Shown: positions 9,693-20,529, numbered from the stretch's first letter. The stretch is 64,000 nt of DNA from Flavobacteriaceae bacterium (GCA_016764435.1 JAESRX010000007.1:179545-243544), one strand, 5' to 3'. The notes: generated by a model from the letters alone, not told the origin. Translations and numbers: made by a program.

Positions 9693-12320
9693 ATGAATTT
9701 AGCAACAAAATACAACCCGCAAGAGGTTGAAGATAAATGGTACGCTTACTGGATGAAAAACAATTATTTTCATTCCACACCTAACGAAAAAGAGGCTTAT
9801 ACGATTGTGATACCTCCACCGAATGTAACAGGAGTGTTGCATATGGGGCACATGTTAAATAATACCATTCAAGATGTACTGATAAGACGTGCACGTTTAA
9901 AAGGATTTAACGCATGTTGGGTTCCTGGAACGGATCATGCTTCTATTGCTACGGAAGCAAAAGTAGTTGCTAAATTAAAAGAAGAAGGAATCGAGAAATC
10001 AGACCTTACAAGAGATGAATTTTTAAAACATGCTTGGGACTGGACGGATAAGCACGGCGGAATTATATTAGAACAATTAAAAAAGTTAGGAGCTTCTTGT
10101 GATTGGGAACGTACTAAGTTTACCATGGACGCTGATTTAAGTGAAGCTGTAAATACCATTTTTGTTGATTTATTCAAAAAAGGATTGATTTACCGTGGAT
10201 ATAGAATGGTGAATTGGGATCCTTCTGCTCAAACTACCTTGTCTGACGAGGAAGTTATCTTTGAAGAAAAAATGGGTAATTTATATTATATTACTTATAA
10301 AATAGAAGGTTCTGAAGAAATGTTAACTGTGGCCACTACTAGGCCGGAAACTATTTTAGGGGATACAGCTATTTGCATCAATCCTAACGACCCAAGATTT
10401 TCTCATTTAAAAGGAAAACGTGCTATTGTACCGATTGCAAACCGTTCTATTCCTATTATTGAAGATGAATATGTGGATGTTGAATTCGGGACAGGCTGTT
10501 TAAAAGTTACACCTGCACATGATCAAAATGATAAAGTACTCGGAGAGAAACATCAATTAGAAGTAATTGATATTTTAAATGATGATGCTAGTTTGAATAA
10601 AAACGGATTGCATTACCAAGGGAAAGATCGTTTTGTAGTTCGTAAGGAAATTACAGCTGAATTAAAAGAATTAGGCTGTTTGGTGAAAGTGGAGCAACAC
10701 TTACATAAAGTAGGGACTTCGGAACGTACTAAGGCGGTGATTGAACCTAAAATATCCGCACAGTGGTTCTTGAAAATGGATACCATCGTCAAGCCCGCAT
10801 TAAAAGCAGTGTTGGAAGACGAAGAAATAAAATTATACCCAAAACATTATAACAGTACATACCGCCATTGGTTAGAGAATATTCGCGATTGGAATATTTC
10901 ACGTCAACTATGGTGGGGACATCAAATTCCTGCCTATTTTTATGATGAGGGAGTGAACGATTTTGTAGTTGCAGAAACCATAGAAGAAGCTAGTAAATTA
11001 GCTTCAGAGAAATTAGGAAAGGAAGTAAAAGTAGCGGATTTAACACAAGATCCAGATGCATTAGACACTTGGTTCTCATCTTGGTTATGGCCTATTTCTG
11101 TTTTTGATGGGATTCGTAATCCGGAAAATAAAGATTTTAACTATTACTACCCGACAAACGATATCGTGACAGGACCGGATATTATTTTCTTCTGGGTTGC
11201 TCGTATGATATTTGCGGGATATGAGTTTAAAGATCAAAAACCATTTAGCAATGTTTATTTTACAGGAATTGTTAGAGATAAACAAGGTAGAAAAATGTCG
11301 AAGTCTTTAGGGAACTCTCCAGATCCTATTGAGTTGATGGAAAAATATGGAGCGGATGGTGTTCGTGTAGGGATGTTATTATGTGCAGCTGCAGGAAACG
11401 ATTTACTATTCGAAGAAGAATTATGTGCCCAAGGACGTAATTTCTCAAATAAAATATGGAATGCTTACCGCCTGGTACAAGGATGGGAAGTTTCTGAAGA
11501 GATTGCACAGCCAGCATCGGCTAAAATAGCCATTGAATGGTATGGTTCTAAGTTTCAAGAAGTAATTGCGGCGATTGATAATTCGTTTGAGCAATATAGA
11601 ATTAGTGAAGCTTTAATGAGTTTGTATAAATTATTCTGGGATGATTTCTCTTCATGGTTCTTGGAGATGGTGAAGCCTAGTTATCAACAACCGATTGACG
11701 CTACTTCCTACAAAGCAATTATTGCCTTTTTTGAAGATAACTTAAAAGTGTTACATCCATACATGCCTTTTATTACGGAGGAGTTATGGCAAAACATTAA
11801 AGAGAGAACTACAGAAGAAGCACTTATAATTGCCAGATATCCAGAAGCAAAGGAAATTAACACGGTGCTTTTAAAAGAATTTAAGGTAGCGAAAGAAGTA
11901 ATTTCCGGAATTAGAACAATAAGAAAAGATAAAAATATTGCCTTTAAAGATTCGATTGAGTTGTTTGTAATAAATAACGAAAAAGCAGCGACTAATTTTG
12001 ATGCTGTCATCGAAAAAATGGGGAATGTTTCTGAATTACTTTATGTTTCAGAAAAAGTGGATGGTGCCTTGAGTTATCGTGTAAAATCGAATGAGTATTT
12101 TATTCCGATGGTTGGCGCAGTAGATGTAGAAGCGGAGAAAGCAAAACTAGAAGAGGAACTTAAGTATACGGAAGGTTTTTTAAATTCCGTAATAAAAAAA
12201 TTAAGTAACGAGCGTTTTGTGAATAATGCACCTGCAAAAGTGATAGAAATAGAACGTAGTAAACAGGCAGATGCCGAAGCTAAAATAGAGACTTTAAAGT
12301 CGAGTTTAGCGTCCTTGTAA
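9693..12320 (+). CDS. valS: Valyl-tRNA synthetase
   Basis: 875 aa. [42 protein letters not shown]-terminal coiled coil. Confidence 0.98.
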   Translation: MNLATKYNPQEVEDKWYAYWMKNNYFHSTPNEKEAYTIVIPPPNVTGVLHMGHMLNNTIQDVLIRRARLKGFNACWVPGTDHASIATEAKVVAKLKEEGIEKSDLTRDEFLKHAWDWTDKHGGIILEQLKKLGASCDWERTKFTMDADLSEAVNTIFVDLFKKGLIYRGYRMVNWDPSAQTTLSDEEVIFEEKMGNLYYITYKIEGSEEMLTVATTRPETILGDTAICINPNDPRFSHLKGKRAIVPIANRSIPIIEDEYVDVEFGTGCLKVTPAHDQNDKVLGEKHQLEVIDILNDDASLNKNGLHYQGKDRFVVRKEITAELKELGCLVKVEQHLHKVGTSERTKAVIEPKISAQWFLKMDTIVKPALKAVLEDEEIKLYPKHYNSTYRHWLENIRDWNISRQLWWGHQIPAYFYDEGVNDFVVAETIEEASKLASEKLGKEVKVADLTQDPDALDTWFSSWLWPISVFDGIRNPENKDFNYYYPTNDIVTGPDIIFFWVARMIFAGYEFKDQKPFSNVYFTGIVRDKQGRKMSKSLGNSPDPIELMEKYGADGVRVGMLLCAAAGNDLLFEEELCAQGRNFSNKIWNAYRLVQGWEVSEEIAQPASAKIAIEWYGSKFQEVIAAIDNSFEQYRISEALMSLYKLFWDDFSSWFLEMVKPSYQQPIDATSYKAIIAFFEDNLKVLHPYMPFITEELWQNIKERTTEEALIIARYPEAKEINTVLLKEFKVAKEVISGIRTIRKDKNIAFKDSIELFVINNEKAATNFDAVIEKMGNVSELLYVSEKVDGALSYRVKSNEYFIPMVGAVDVEAEKAKLEEELKYTEGFLNSVIKKLSNERFVNNAPAKVIEIERSKQADAEAKIETLKSSLASL

Positions 12321-12343
12321 AAGGAATTGTTAGCGTATAAAGT

Positions 12344-12377
12344 AAAAGCCTGTAATCGTACGATTACAGGCTTTTTT
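12344..12377 (+). terminator. Hairpin terminator after valS
   Basis: aaaagcctgtaatcg-tacgattacaggcttttttt. Confidence 0.85.
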
Positions 12378-12444
12378 TATGTTTCTAAATAGCGGAAAGA
12401 AAGGATAATATTTTTAATCAATAACGCTTTTCAAGGTAAAAGAA

Positions 12445-13176
12445 TTAGACTTTTCTTACGTCAAAAACTTTCCCTCCATTTAATTTTTTCTTTTTGTAAA
12501 GTTTGTATATTATTTTAGCAACATCATCAGGGAGAAGGAGTTTTCCTTTTAAATGGAATTCAATAAAGCGTTGTGAAGATTTAAATTTTTCAGGGGCTAC
12601 CGCTCGTACTTCTTTTTGCATATCAGTGTCTACTACACCAGGGTAGATATTGGCTATTTTAATAGGAAATTCTCTTTTTTTCTGTTCTTTAGAAATAACC
12701 TTGGCCATCATATCTAGTCCTGCTTTCGAAGCGCAATACATACTCCAGCTTCCGTAGGCATTAGCGGCCGCTCCAGAAGAGATGTTAATGATGTTTTTAC
12801 GGCATTTCCAATCCTCCGTTTGTTTTATAAATAGCGCACTCGTTTGCATGGGAGCCGTTAAATTTACATGGATTGTTTGTTGGATACTTTCGAGTGAAAT
12901 GTTTCCCATAGTGTCCACTTCTCCCAACATTCCAGCATTGTTAATAAGAACAATGGATTCTGTAGCCTGTTCGTTAATGGTCTTAAAAATAGAGTCAAAT
13001 GCATTCTTTAATGCGATAGGGTCAGAAATATCACAGGATATTTGTTCTATTTCATAACATTTTTTAAGTTGTGTGCGTGCGATGGAAAATACACGAAATC
13101 CCTTTTTGTGAAAACGCTTGGCAATACCGAGTCCTAATCCGCGACTACCGCCTGTTATTATGAGTGTTTTTGGCAT
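12445..13176 (-). CDS. SDR-family NAD(P)-dependent oxidoreductase
   Basis: 243 aa. TGGSRGLGLGIAKRF, NNAGMLG, YCASKAGLDMM. Confidence 0.93.
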   Translation of the reverse strand: MPKTLIITGGSRGLGLGIAKRFHKKGFRVFSIARTQLKKCYEIEQISCDISDPIALKNAFDSIFKTINEQATESIVLINNAGMLGEVDTMGNISLESIQQTIHVNLTAPMQTSALFIKQTEDWKCRKNIINISSGAAANAYGSWSMYCASKAGLDMMAKVISKEQKKREFPIKIANIYPGVVDTDMQKEVRAVAPEKFKSSQRFIEFHLKGKLLLPDDVAKIIYKLYKKKKLNGGKVFDVRKV

Positions 13177-13287
13177 AAATCAGTTCTTTTATAAAGGAAC
13201 TAATTTAATCTATTTTAACCAAATTCACGCTATAATTGTATGTTTATTAAAGCGGATTATAGTTGTATTTAGTAGGGGGTGAGTGAA

Positions 13288-14058
13288 TTATTTTTTAGCA
13301 TCGATCCACAGGCGTTCCATTTCATTTAATGATAAATCGGTAATGCTACGGCCTTGTTCTTTTGCTTTTTTCTCAATAAATTGAAAACGACTAATAAATT
13401 TTTTATTGGTGCGTTCTAAGGCGTTTTCCGGGTTTATTTTTAAGTAGCGAGCATAGTTTATCAATGCAAATAAAACATCGCCAAACTCATCTTCAATTGC
13501 GTCTTGGTCTTTGTGTGCGATTTCCTGTTCTAATTCAAGGATTTCTTCTTTTATTTTTGCCCATGCTTGTGAGTTTTGTTTCCATGCAAAACCGACTCCT
13601 GCTACTTTTTCTTGAATTCTAGCAGCTTTTACTAGAGCAGGTAAGGATTTAGGCACCCCTTCTAAAACGGAAGATTTTCCTTCTTTGAGTTTTAGTTTTT
13701 CCCAGTTTTGTTTTACTTCTTCTTCATTGGCTACTTTTACATCGCCATAGATATGAGGATGTCTAAAAATAAGCTTTTCTGAAATTTCATGGGCGACATC
13801 TGCAATGTCAAAGTGACCTGTTTCAGAACCGATTTTTGCATAAAAGATAATGTGCAATAACAAATCGCCTAATTCCTTTTTGATTTCTTCTTGGTTGTTG
13901 TCCAAGATGGCATCTCCCAGTTCATACGTTTCTTCGATGGTTAAATGGCGAAGCGATTGAAAGGTCTGTTTTTTATCCCACGGACATTTCAATCGCAACT
14001 CATCCATTATATCCAGCAAACGCTCAAATGCATCGAGTTGTTGTTTGCGGTTATTCAT
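13288..14058 (-). CDS. mazG: Nucleoside triphosphate pyrophosphohydrolase
   Basis: 256 aa. LRLKCPWDKKQTFQSLRHLTIEETYELGDAI, duplicated EE..E..D core. Confidence 0.96.
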   Translation of the reverse strand: MNNRKQQLDAFERLLDIMDELRLKCPWDKKQTFQSLRHLTIEETYELGDAILDNNQEEIKKELGDLLLHIIFYAKIGSETGHFDIADVAHEISEKLIFRHPHIYGDVKVANEEEVKQNWEKLKLKEGKSSVLEGVPKSLPALVKAARIQEKVAGVGFAWKQNSQAWAKIKEEILELEQEIAHKDQDAIEDEFGDVLFALINYARYLKINPENALERTNKKFISRFQFIEKKAKEQGRSITDLSLNEMERLWIDAKK

Positions 14059-14480
14059 TATGCTTTTGCAGTTTCTTCGTTTTCTTCTTCTACAACAGCC
14101 GTAAAATCAAAGTTTTTACCAGACAATAAGTTATACCATTGTATTACCTTTTTAATGTTAGAAGCGTACACGCGTTCTGCATCATAATTAGGTAGGATCT
14201 CACTAAAGTATGTGGTTAATTCTTTACTACTAGACTTGTGTGTAATAGTAGTTGCTCCTTGTTCTTTTTCAAAAATAGTTTTGAAAATTTCTCTTAGTGG
14301 CACCTCTTCTTCGTAGGTGTAAATAGCGATATCGTTTAAAACACTAACATTGTGTGTTACAGTAATTGGAAAACGTTTTCCGTCCAATAACGATTCTACT
14401 ATAATTCCTCCTTTAGATTGTGCTTTAATTTCGTACAAACCTGGTTTACCGCTAACGGCAACTATTTTTTTTAAATCCAT
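14058..14480 (-). CDS. DUF5606 domain protein
   Basis: 140 aa. LKKIVAVSGKPGLYEIKAQSKGGIIVESLLDGKRFP, between def and mazG. Confidence 0.88.
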   Translation of the reverse strand: MDLKKIVAVSGKPGLYEIKAQSKGGIIVESLLDGKRFPITVTHNVSVLNDIAIYTYEEEVPLREIFKTIFEKEQGATTITHKSSSKELTTYFSEILPNYDAERVYASNIKKVIQWYNLLSGKNFDFTAVVEEENEETAKA

Positions 14481-14485
14481 ATTTT

Positions 14486-15070
14486 TTATCTTTTTAACTT
14501 AGGAAATTTCATTCTGTAATCTACATCAATCTTTCCTTTGGCTATGTTTTCTAATTTCTTTTTTAATAATCTCTTTTTTAGAGAGGATACCTTATCTGTG
14601 AAAAGAATCCCTTCTATGTGGTCGTATTCGTGTTGTACAATACGTGCGGCAACTCCCGAAATAACATCGGTATGTGGCTCAAAATTTTCGTCTAGGTATT
14701 CTATAGTGATGGTTTCTTTTCTGAAGACATCTTCTCTAACATCAGGAATACTCAAACATCCTTCGTTAAAGGCCCATAATTCTCCTTCTTCCTTGGTGAT
14801 TTTTGCATTGATAAATACTTTAGAAAAGCCCGCTAAAAATTCACGCTCTTTTTCGTCTAGTTCATCGTCGTCAGCAAAAGGAGAGGCGTCCACCATAAAT
14901 AAGCGAATTGCTTTTCCTACTTGATGTGCAGCAAGCCCAACACCGTTTGCATTGTCCATGGTTTCAAACATATTATCAATAAGGGTATCTAAGCCTTCGT
15001 AGTCTTTTGAAATATCGACTCCTATTTTACGAAGGATAGGAGCGCCATGTGCAGTAATTGGTAAAATCAT
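14486..15070 (-). CDS. def: Peptide deformylase
   Basis: 194 aa. GVGLAAHQVG, EGCLSIPDVR, QHEYDHIEGILF. Confidence 0.97.
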   Translation of the reverse strand: MILPITAHGAPILRKIGVDISKDYEGLDTLIDNMFETMDNANGVGLAAHQVGKAIRLFMVDASPFADDDELDEKEREFLAGFSKVFINAKITKEEGELWAFNEGCLSIPDVREDVFRKETITIEYLDENFEPHTDVISGVAARIVQHEYDHIEGILFTDKVSSLKKRLLKKKLENIAKGKIDVDYRMKFPKLKR

Positions 15071-15127
15071 ATTTAAAATCTAAATTTTGGCAAAAGTACA
15101 AAGAATCGGTTAATAATAAAAAACAAT

Positions 15128-15793
15128 TTATTTTCTTATCTCATTGTGACGTAACCAATGGAAAATATCTACGTATAAAAAAGACAATTTAAAGAGCTTT
15201 ACTCCGTTTACTATCTTGTCTTTTTCTCGTTCAAAAACTCTCAGGTGTGCAGAAGATTGAATCTTACAGTCATTATTAATATGAAAAGAGATTTTATTCT
15301 TAAATTTCAAACTGTGAAATTTTTTGTAAATAGTTTCTTCTTGGCTGGAAGAACTAAACTTAAAAAAATAGCGATCTTCATCCTTTTCTTCAAGCATACG
15401 TTCTGTTCTTCTTACCCATTTTTCTTCAGCTTCCTCCGTTGATTTATAATGTAAGAAATGTATTTCAATATCATCTAATAAGCCTATAGGGTATTGCTCC
15501 CCATTACTTGCATACTTACTTTTTGTGATAAACTGAAGTTCTTGTTTCATGTAGAAATCAAAGTTAGACAGTAGTTTAAGATAGCATGTATCATTGATGA
15601 AAAGACCGATAAAAGGGGTGTTGTATGACCTAGTTAACCATTGGTATATAGCACCTCCCCAGCAGTTATTCGCGATAATTATAAAATTGGTATCTTTTAA
15701 TAATTCAATATCTTGTTTGCTAATTCTTTTTTTGAAAAGCGATCTGTATTTTCTTTGAACGAAAACGTTGCTTTTATGTAAAATTCCGACCAT
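15128..15793 (-). CDS. DUF1919-family protein, putative exopolysaccharide biosynthesis
   Basis: 221 aa. FIIIANNCWGGAIYQWLTRSYNTPFIGLFI, YPIGLLDDIEIHFLHYKSTEEAEEKWVRR. Confidence 0.85.
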   Translation of the reverse strand: MVGILHKSNVFVQRKYRSLFKKRISKQDIELLKDTNFIIIANNCWGGAIYQWLTRSYNTPFIGLFINDTCYLKLLSNFDFYMKQELQFITKSKYASNGEQYPIGLLDDIEIHFLHYKSTEEAEEKWVRRTERMLEEKDEDRYFFKFSSSSQEETIYKKFHSLKFKNKISFHINNDCKIQSSAHLRVFEREKDKIVNGVKLFKLSFLYVDIFHWLRHNEIRK

Positions 15794-16203
15794 TAATTAG
15801 TATGTAAGTAGGATTGTAGTATGATTGTAGCGCTGATTTCGTCAATAAGGGCTTTGTTTTGACGCTTTTTCTTTCCTAGTCCACTATCTATCATTGTTTG
15901 AAATGCCATTTTTGAGGTAAACCGTTCGTCAATACGCTTGATAGGTATTTTTGAAAATGTTTGCCCTAATTTTTTGATAATTGGAAGCATCATGGCTTCG
16001 CTCTCACTGACAGAATTATCCATTTGTTTAGGCTCTCCTATTATGATAAGTTCTACATTTTCTTCTTTAAAGTACTGCATTAAAAAAGAAAATAACTGTT
16101 TTGTCTCTACGGTCTTTAAGCCCGAAGCTATTATTTGCATTTCATCTGTAACAGCAATTCCTGTTCTCTTTTTTCCTAAATCTAACGCGATAACTCTCCC
16201 CAA
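15793..16203 (-). CDS. ruvX: Holliday junction resolvase-like protein RuvX/YqgF
   Basis: GRVIALDLGKKRTGIAVTDEMQIIASGLKTV, IDERFTSKMA. The track start at 16284 is likely overlong; a TTG at 16203 gives the family-like N-terminus (L/M)GRVIALD. Confidence 0.92.
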   Translation of the reverse strand: MGRVIALDLGKKRTGIAVTDEMQIIASGLKTVETKQLFSFLMQYFKEENVELIIIGEPKQMDNSVSESEAMMLPIIKKLGQTFSKIPIKRIDERFTSKMAFQTMIDSGLGKKKRQNKALIDEISATIILQSYLHTN

Positions 16204-16299
16204 AATAATAACATTTTTGTTAATAATAGACAAATTTACAACTTTAAGTAAAACAGTACTTAATTTAATTTTATATTTGCTCATATACCTAACAAAAAG

Positions 16300-17115
16300 A
16301 TGGAAGATTTAAGAAATATAATAGAACAAGCTTGGGAAAACAGAGACTTGTTAAAGGAAGAAAAAACGACCACAGCCATTCGAAAAGTGGTGGGTTTATT
16401 AGATGCTGGAACCTTGAGAGTAGCGGAACCTACAAGCAATGGATGGCAAGTAAACGAATGGGTAAAGAAAGCAGTTGTATTGTATTTTCCCATTCAAAAA
16501 ATGGAAACTATTGAAGTGGGAATTTTTGAATACCATGATAAAATTCCGCTAAAAACGGGCTATAAGGAAAAAGGAATTCGTGTAGTACCTCATGCTGTTG
16601 CGCGTTATGGATCTTATATTGCTCCGGGAACTATTTTAATGCCAAGTTATATAAATATTGGTGCCTATGTAGGTGAAGGGACGATGGTAGATACCTGGGC
16701 AACCGTTGGAAGTTGTGCTCAAATAGGGAAGAACGTCCACTTGAGTGGAGGTGTAGGGATTGGTGGTGTTTTAGAGCCATTACAAGCCGCTCCCGTAATT
16801 ATAGAGGACAATGTTTTTGTAGGGTCTAGATGTATCGTTGTCGAAGGGGTACATGTAGAAAAAGAAGCGGTTTTAGGTGCAAATGTTGTATTGACGGCAA
16901 GTACTAAAATCATTGATGTTACAGGAGATGAGCCGGTGGAGATGAAAGGTAGAGTTCCTTCAAGATCCGTGGTGATTCCTGGGAGTTATGCAAAGAAATT
17001 TCCAGCAGGGGAATACCATGTTCCTTGTGCCATTATTATAGGGAAACGTAAAGAAAGTACGGATAAAAAGACCTCATTAAATGATGCGTTGCGTGAAAAT
17101 AATGTAGCGGTATAA
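16300..17115 (+). CDS. dapD: 2,3,4,5-tetrahydropyridine-2,6-dicarboxylate N-succinyltransferase
   Basis: 271 aa hexapeptide-repeat protein. GAYVGEGTMVDTWATVGSCAQIGKNVHLSGGVGIGGVLEPLQAAPVIIEDN. Confidence 0.97.
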   Translation: MEDLRNIIEQAWENRDLLKEEKTTTAIRKVVGLLDAGTLRVAEPTSNGWQVNEWVKKAVVLYFPIQKMETIEVGIFEYHDKIPLKTGYKEKGIRVVPHAVARYGSYIAPGTILMPSYINIGAYVGEGTMVDTWATVGSCAQIGKNVHLSGGVGIGGVLEPLQAAPVIIEDNVFVGSRCIVVEGVHVEKEAVLGANVVLTASTKIIDVTGDEPVEMKGRVPSRSVVIPGSYAKKFPAGEYHVPCAIIIGKRKESTDKKTSLNDALRENNVAV

Positions 17116-17125
17116 AAACTATTAA

Positions 17126-17166
17126 AACCAACGTGCAAGTAGTATAACTGCTTACACGTTGGTTTT
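17126..17166 (+). terminator. Hairpin terminator after dapD
   Basis: aaccaacgtg-caagtagtataactgctta-cacgttggtt followed by a T-rich run. Confidence 0.75.
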
Positions 17167-17196
17167 CTTTTTTAATAACAGGTTTCTCTATTGGAA

Positions 17197-17952
17197 TTAT
17201 TTTTTAGAAGCGTTATTTTTTAAATGAATGTATTTGGCGTATTTTATATAAGTAAAAAAAGATTGTACAATAGAGTATGTGATTCCATCAAGTTTAAACA
17301 AGAAGCCTTTTTTTATGAAATAAAATTTTATAAAACTGAAAAAACTATGAGCGAAAGGAGTCAGAAAAGAGATGTTTCTATTTTTTTCTAGATATTCTGT
17401 TGCTTGCCAGTCTGTATATTGATTCACCTTTGCTATTAATTGATGATAATCTAGGTAGGCATAGTGATGCAGTGTTACATTTATTTTTGTTAAGTTTTCT
17501 CCTGTAACTTGCTGGTGGACGCTGTATGTAGAAGGAGAGGCCGTTTTTTTATTGAAAAACCTACAGGTATAGTCTATAGAAAGAGGCGTGGATGTAGCAT
17601 GGCTTTTACCGATGTAATTTATTCTTTTAAATCGATATCCATCATAGCTGTCCTTAAAGTAAGATCCTTTCTCAAAAAACGTAAGTGCATCATCTTCAAA
17701 TATTTCATCTGCATCAGGGTTTAATATCCAGTCATTCTTACAAAATTGCAAGCCATAAATTCTTTGAGGTCCGTCTCCTAGGAATTTTTGAGAATACACT
17801 TTAGCACCTAATTCTGTGGCAATTTCGCAGGTATTATCAGTACTATTAGAATCTATTATGATTACTTCATCACAAATTTTAAAAAGAGTTTTTATGCATT
17901 TTCCGATGTTGTTTCCTTCGTTATAGGTGATAATAAGTCCACTTACTTTCAT
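17197..17952 (-). CDS. Family 2 glycosyltransferase (WaaE/KdtX-like)
   Basis: 251 aa. GLIITYNEGNNIGKCIKTL, IIDSNSTDNT, WILNPDADEIFE. Confidence 0.9.
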   Translation of the reverse strand: MKVSGLIITYNEGNNIGKCIKTLFKICDEVIIIDSNSTDNTCEIATELGAKVYSQKFLGDGPQRIYGLQFCKNDWILNPDADEIFEDDALTFFEKGSYFKDSYDGYRFKRINYIGKSHATSTPLSIDYTCRFFNKKTASPSTYSVHQQVTGENLTKINVTLHHYAYLDYHQLIAKVNQYTDWQATEYLEKNRNISFLTPFAHSFFSFIKFYFIKKGFLFKLDGITYSIVQSFFTYIKYAKYIHLKNNASKK

Positions 17953-18028
17953 TAAAATGTATGTTTTAAATTATTTTATTTATTGGTGTAAATATAGTTA
18001 TATTTGTCTCTTAAATATATAAAATAGA

Positions 18029-18787
18029 ATGATTCCTAAAATAATTCACTACTGTTGGTACGGCAAGGGAGCCTATAATGAAACTATTGAAAAGTGTATT
18101 GCAAGTTGGCAAGAAAAGCTTCCAGATTACACGATAAAAAAATGGGATGAGACCAACACTCCTTTTGATAAGTTACCTTTTTTAAAACTATTATATAAGC
18201 AGAAAAAATGGTCTTTCATTTCTGATTTTGTAAGGCTTTATGCCATTTATTCAGAAGGAGGTGTCTACTTAGATACCGATATTGAAATGTTAAAGCCTTT
18301 TGGTGATTTATTGAAAGAGAAATCATTTGTTGGTTTTCAAGGGTCAATCACGGAAGAGAAATATCCGTTAAACTCTGCGGTTATTGGTGGTGAAAAAGGC
18401 AATGCCTTTATCTTGGACTGTATTAAAGAAACGGAAAGGAAACAACGATTGCATTTTAATGCCATGGGCGGACCTCCTATTGTCTCAAAAGTATTAAAAG
18501 AATATGGACTTGTCTCTTATGAGAAACAACATTTAAATGGTGTACTGTTGTTACCTGTTCAATACTTCTTTCCTTTTGGATGGAATGAGGAGTATACTGA
18601 TGCGTGTATAAAGCCAGAAACAATTTGTATCCACTGGTGGGAAGATTCTTGGGGGAATACCACTAAAGGAGCAGCTTATTATGTAGATAGCTTTAAAAGA
18701 AAAGCAGAAAAGCTTCCTTTATTATCTTTAAATTATTTAAAATATTTCAAAAATAAAGAAAGCTTTTATTTAATTAATTCGCTGTAA
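18029..18787 (+). CDS. DXD sugar-binding-type glycosyltransferase (GT32-like)
   Basis: 252 aa. MIPKIIHYCWYG, FVRLYAIYSEGGVYLDTDIEMLKP. Confidence 0.9.
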   Translation: MIPKIIHYCWYGKGAYNETIEKCIASWQEKLPDYTIKKWDETNTPFDKLPFLKLLYKQKKWSFISDFVRLYAIYSEGGVYLDTDIEMLKPFGDLLKEKSFVGFQGSITEEKYPLNSAVIGGEKGNAFILDCIKETERKQRLHFNAMGGPPIVSKVLKEYGLVSYEKQHLNGVLLLPVQYFFPFGWNEEYTDACIKPETICIHWWEDSWGNTTKGAAYYVDSFKRKAEKLPLLSLNYLKYFKNKESFYLINSL

Positions 18788-19754
18788 AGCTTTTACATTT
18801 ATCTCTCAAGTTTTTAGTGTATTTAGTATGATTGGTAGGGTTCGGTATTGGGTTTTTCCAATCGATATCGTCTAAAGACATTAAATGTAAGTTTTTAAGC
18901 GTGCTTAAATCTAAATTTGGATCTAAATTCACCATATTAAAATGTTGGACAATACCATCTAAACGAGAGAGGTCAGAGGAGTTATTTAATCCTCCCATTA
19001 TAAAAATTACAGGAGTGCCCATTGCTAAACAAGGCAATGCAGCATGGATGCGTGAAGTAATCACCAATTTAGCCGAAGCAAACGTTTTTAGAAGTCTTTC
19101 TGCTTCTTTAAACCGATCTTCGGTCGTGGTGTTTTTTGCTTTATAAAAGGCCGTTTCAAATTTGGCGTTTTCTACTATTTCTTTTGGGAAAAATTCGGCT
19201 AAATAAGTTTTGTGATCCCTTAATTTTGGTAATTTTCTACGAAGAAGGTCTTTGTAATAATGTCTTGGAATTCTTTCGTAGTATGCTTTTTTATCTTCAT
19301 TATAAAGGACATCAAAAAAGATGACATCATCATTCTTTTCGATATTTTCTAATTTAGGTAATGTGGTCGTCAAGCAAGAACTATAATACGCTTCTACACC
19401 ATACTTTTTTAAAATATTTACGGTGTAATAATCCCTACATCCGATAGGTTCTTGTGTTTTTAAGTAGTCGGTGTTTTTTTTCTTACTTAATAACGAGTCT
19501 GCTATATGAGAATTTAGGTGAAACGAAACAAAAAGTGGTTTTGTAGTAGGTGATAGGGGCCAGTTTTTAGTTTTGTACATAAACCAACCGTTCATGATTA
19601 ATTTGAATGGTTCCGCTTTTTTATGTAGAAATTCTCGTTGTGGTAATACATCTATTTTATCAAAATATTGCTTTGCAGCAAGACTTTGTATATAGTCTCC
19701 AATATTAAACCATCCAGAGTTGGGGGTGTAATCTAATAAGGCGTTTTTAATCAT
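18774..19754 (-). CDS. Polysaccharide pyruvyl transferase family protein
   Basis: 326 aa. NIGDYIQSLAAKQYF, IGCRDYYTVNILKKYGV, LVITSRIHAALPCLAMGTPVIFI. Confidence 0.88.
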   Translation of the reverse strand: MIKNALLDYTPNSGWFNIGDYIQSLAAKQYFDKIDVLPQREFLHKKAEPFKLIMNGWFMYKTKNWPLSPTTKPLFVSFHLNSHIADSLLSKKKNTDYLKTQEPIGCRDYYTVNILKKYGVEAYYSSCLTTTLPKLENIEKNDDVIFFDVLYNEDKKAYYERIPRHYYKDLLRRKLPKLRDHKTYLAEFFPKEIVENAKFETAFYKAKNTTTEDRFKEAERLLKTFASAKLVITSRIHAALPCLAMGTPVIFIMGGLNNSSDLSRLDGIVQHFNMVNLDPNLDLSTLKNLHLMSLDDIDWKNPIPNPTNHTKYTKNLRDKCKSFTAN

Positions 19755-19965
19755 TTATTTTATTTTATTTGGCGAAAATAAGCTATTAAATAGGTAAAAA
19801 AAAGAAAAAGTGAAGAGATGTTCCATTGAGTATTAACTAGGTCATATAAAGGTTCTTTGTTTGTCTAAAATGTCCAAATGATTTGCTTATTTTTGCAGGA
19901 TAAACATTGTATTTTAAGACAGGATGGTATGCTGTTTTTGGTAGGGTGTTCTATTTTAAATATAT

Positions 19966-20526
19966 ATGAAACAACAATTAATCAGTACACTCACAATTTT
20001 AAATAAAAAACACACCATTCTTTACCCTACAGATACCGTTTGGGGGATAGGCTGTGATGCGACTTCAGAAGTCGCAGTGCAAAAGATATTTGAGATTAAA
20101 CAACGGGCGGAAAGTAAAAGCTTAATTATTTTAGTAGATGGAGTAGAGATGCTGAAAGAATATGTGTCTGACATCCCAGAAAAAGTAATAGAATTACTTA
20201 AAAATACTCAAAAACCAACAACAATAATTTATAAAAACCCTAGGGGTTTAGCTGAAAATGTAATTGCAGAAGACAATACTGTAGCCATTAGGATCGTAAA
20301 ACATGCATTTTGTGAACAACTTATAAATGCCTTTGGGAAACCGATAGTTTCCACTTCTGCAAACGTAAGTGGTGCCGAAACACCCGCTTCTTTTGAAAAA
20401 ATTTCAAGTTCTATTTTGAACAGCGTAGACTATATTGTAAATTTGCAGCTAGAAAATGAATCAACGAATTCATCTACCATCCTTCGATTGTTGGATAATG
20501 GTGAGTTTGAAGTGCTTAGAAAATAA
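19966..20526 (+). CDS. tsaC: L-threonylcarbamoyladenylate synthase (Sua5/YrdC/YwlC family)
   Basis: 186 aa. YPTDTVWGIGCDATSEVAVQKIFEIKQR, KPIVSTSANVSG. Confidence 0.92.
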   Translation: MKQQLISTLTILNKKHTILYPTDTVWGIGCDATSEVAVQKIFEIKQRAESKSLIILVDGVEMLKEYVSDIPEKVIELLKNTQKPTTIIYKNPRGLAENVIAEDNTVAIRIVKHAFCEQLINAFGKPIVSTSANVSGAETPASFEKISSSILNSVDYIVNLQLENESTNSSTILRLLDNGEFEVLRK

Positions 20527-20529
20527 TAC

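Noticed and set aside
11708-12010. 100-aa minus-strand ORF
   Set aside because: Lies inside valS on the opposite strand.
14538-14924. 128-aa plus-strand ORF
   Set aside because: Antisense to def; Ser/Phe-rich shadow frame with no recognisable motif.
15938-16312. 124-aa plus-strand ORF
   Set aside because: Antisense to ruvX and overlapping the dapD start in another frame.
18832-19146. 104-aa plus-strand ORF
   Set aside because: Antisense to the polysaccharide pyruvyl transferase gene.
16300-19754. Possible full capsule/LPS biosynthesis locus
   Set aside because: Only a few glycan genes; no polymerase, flippase or nucleotide-sugar synthesis genes are present.
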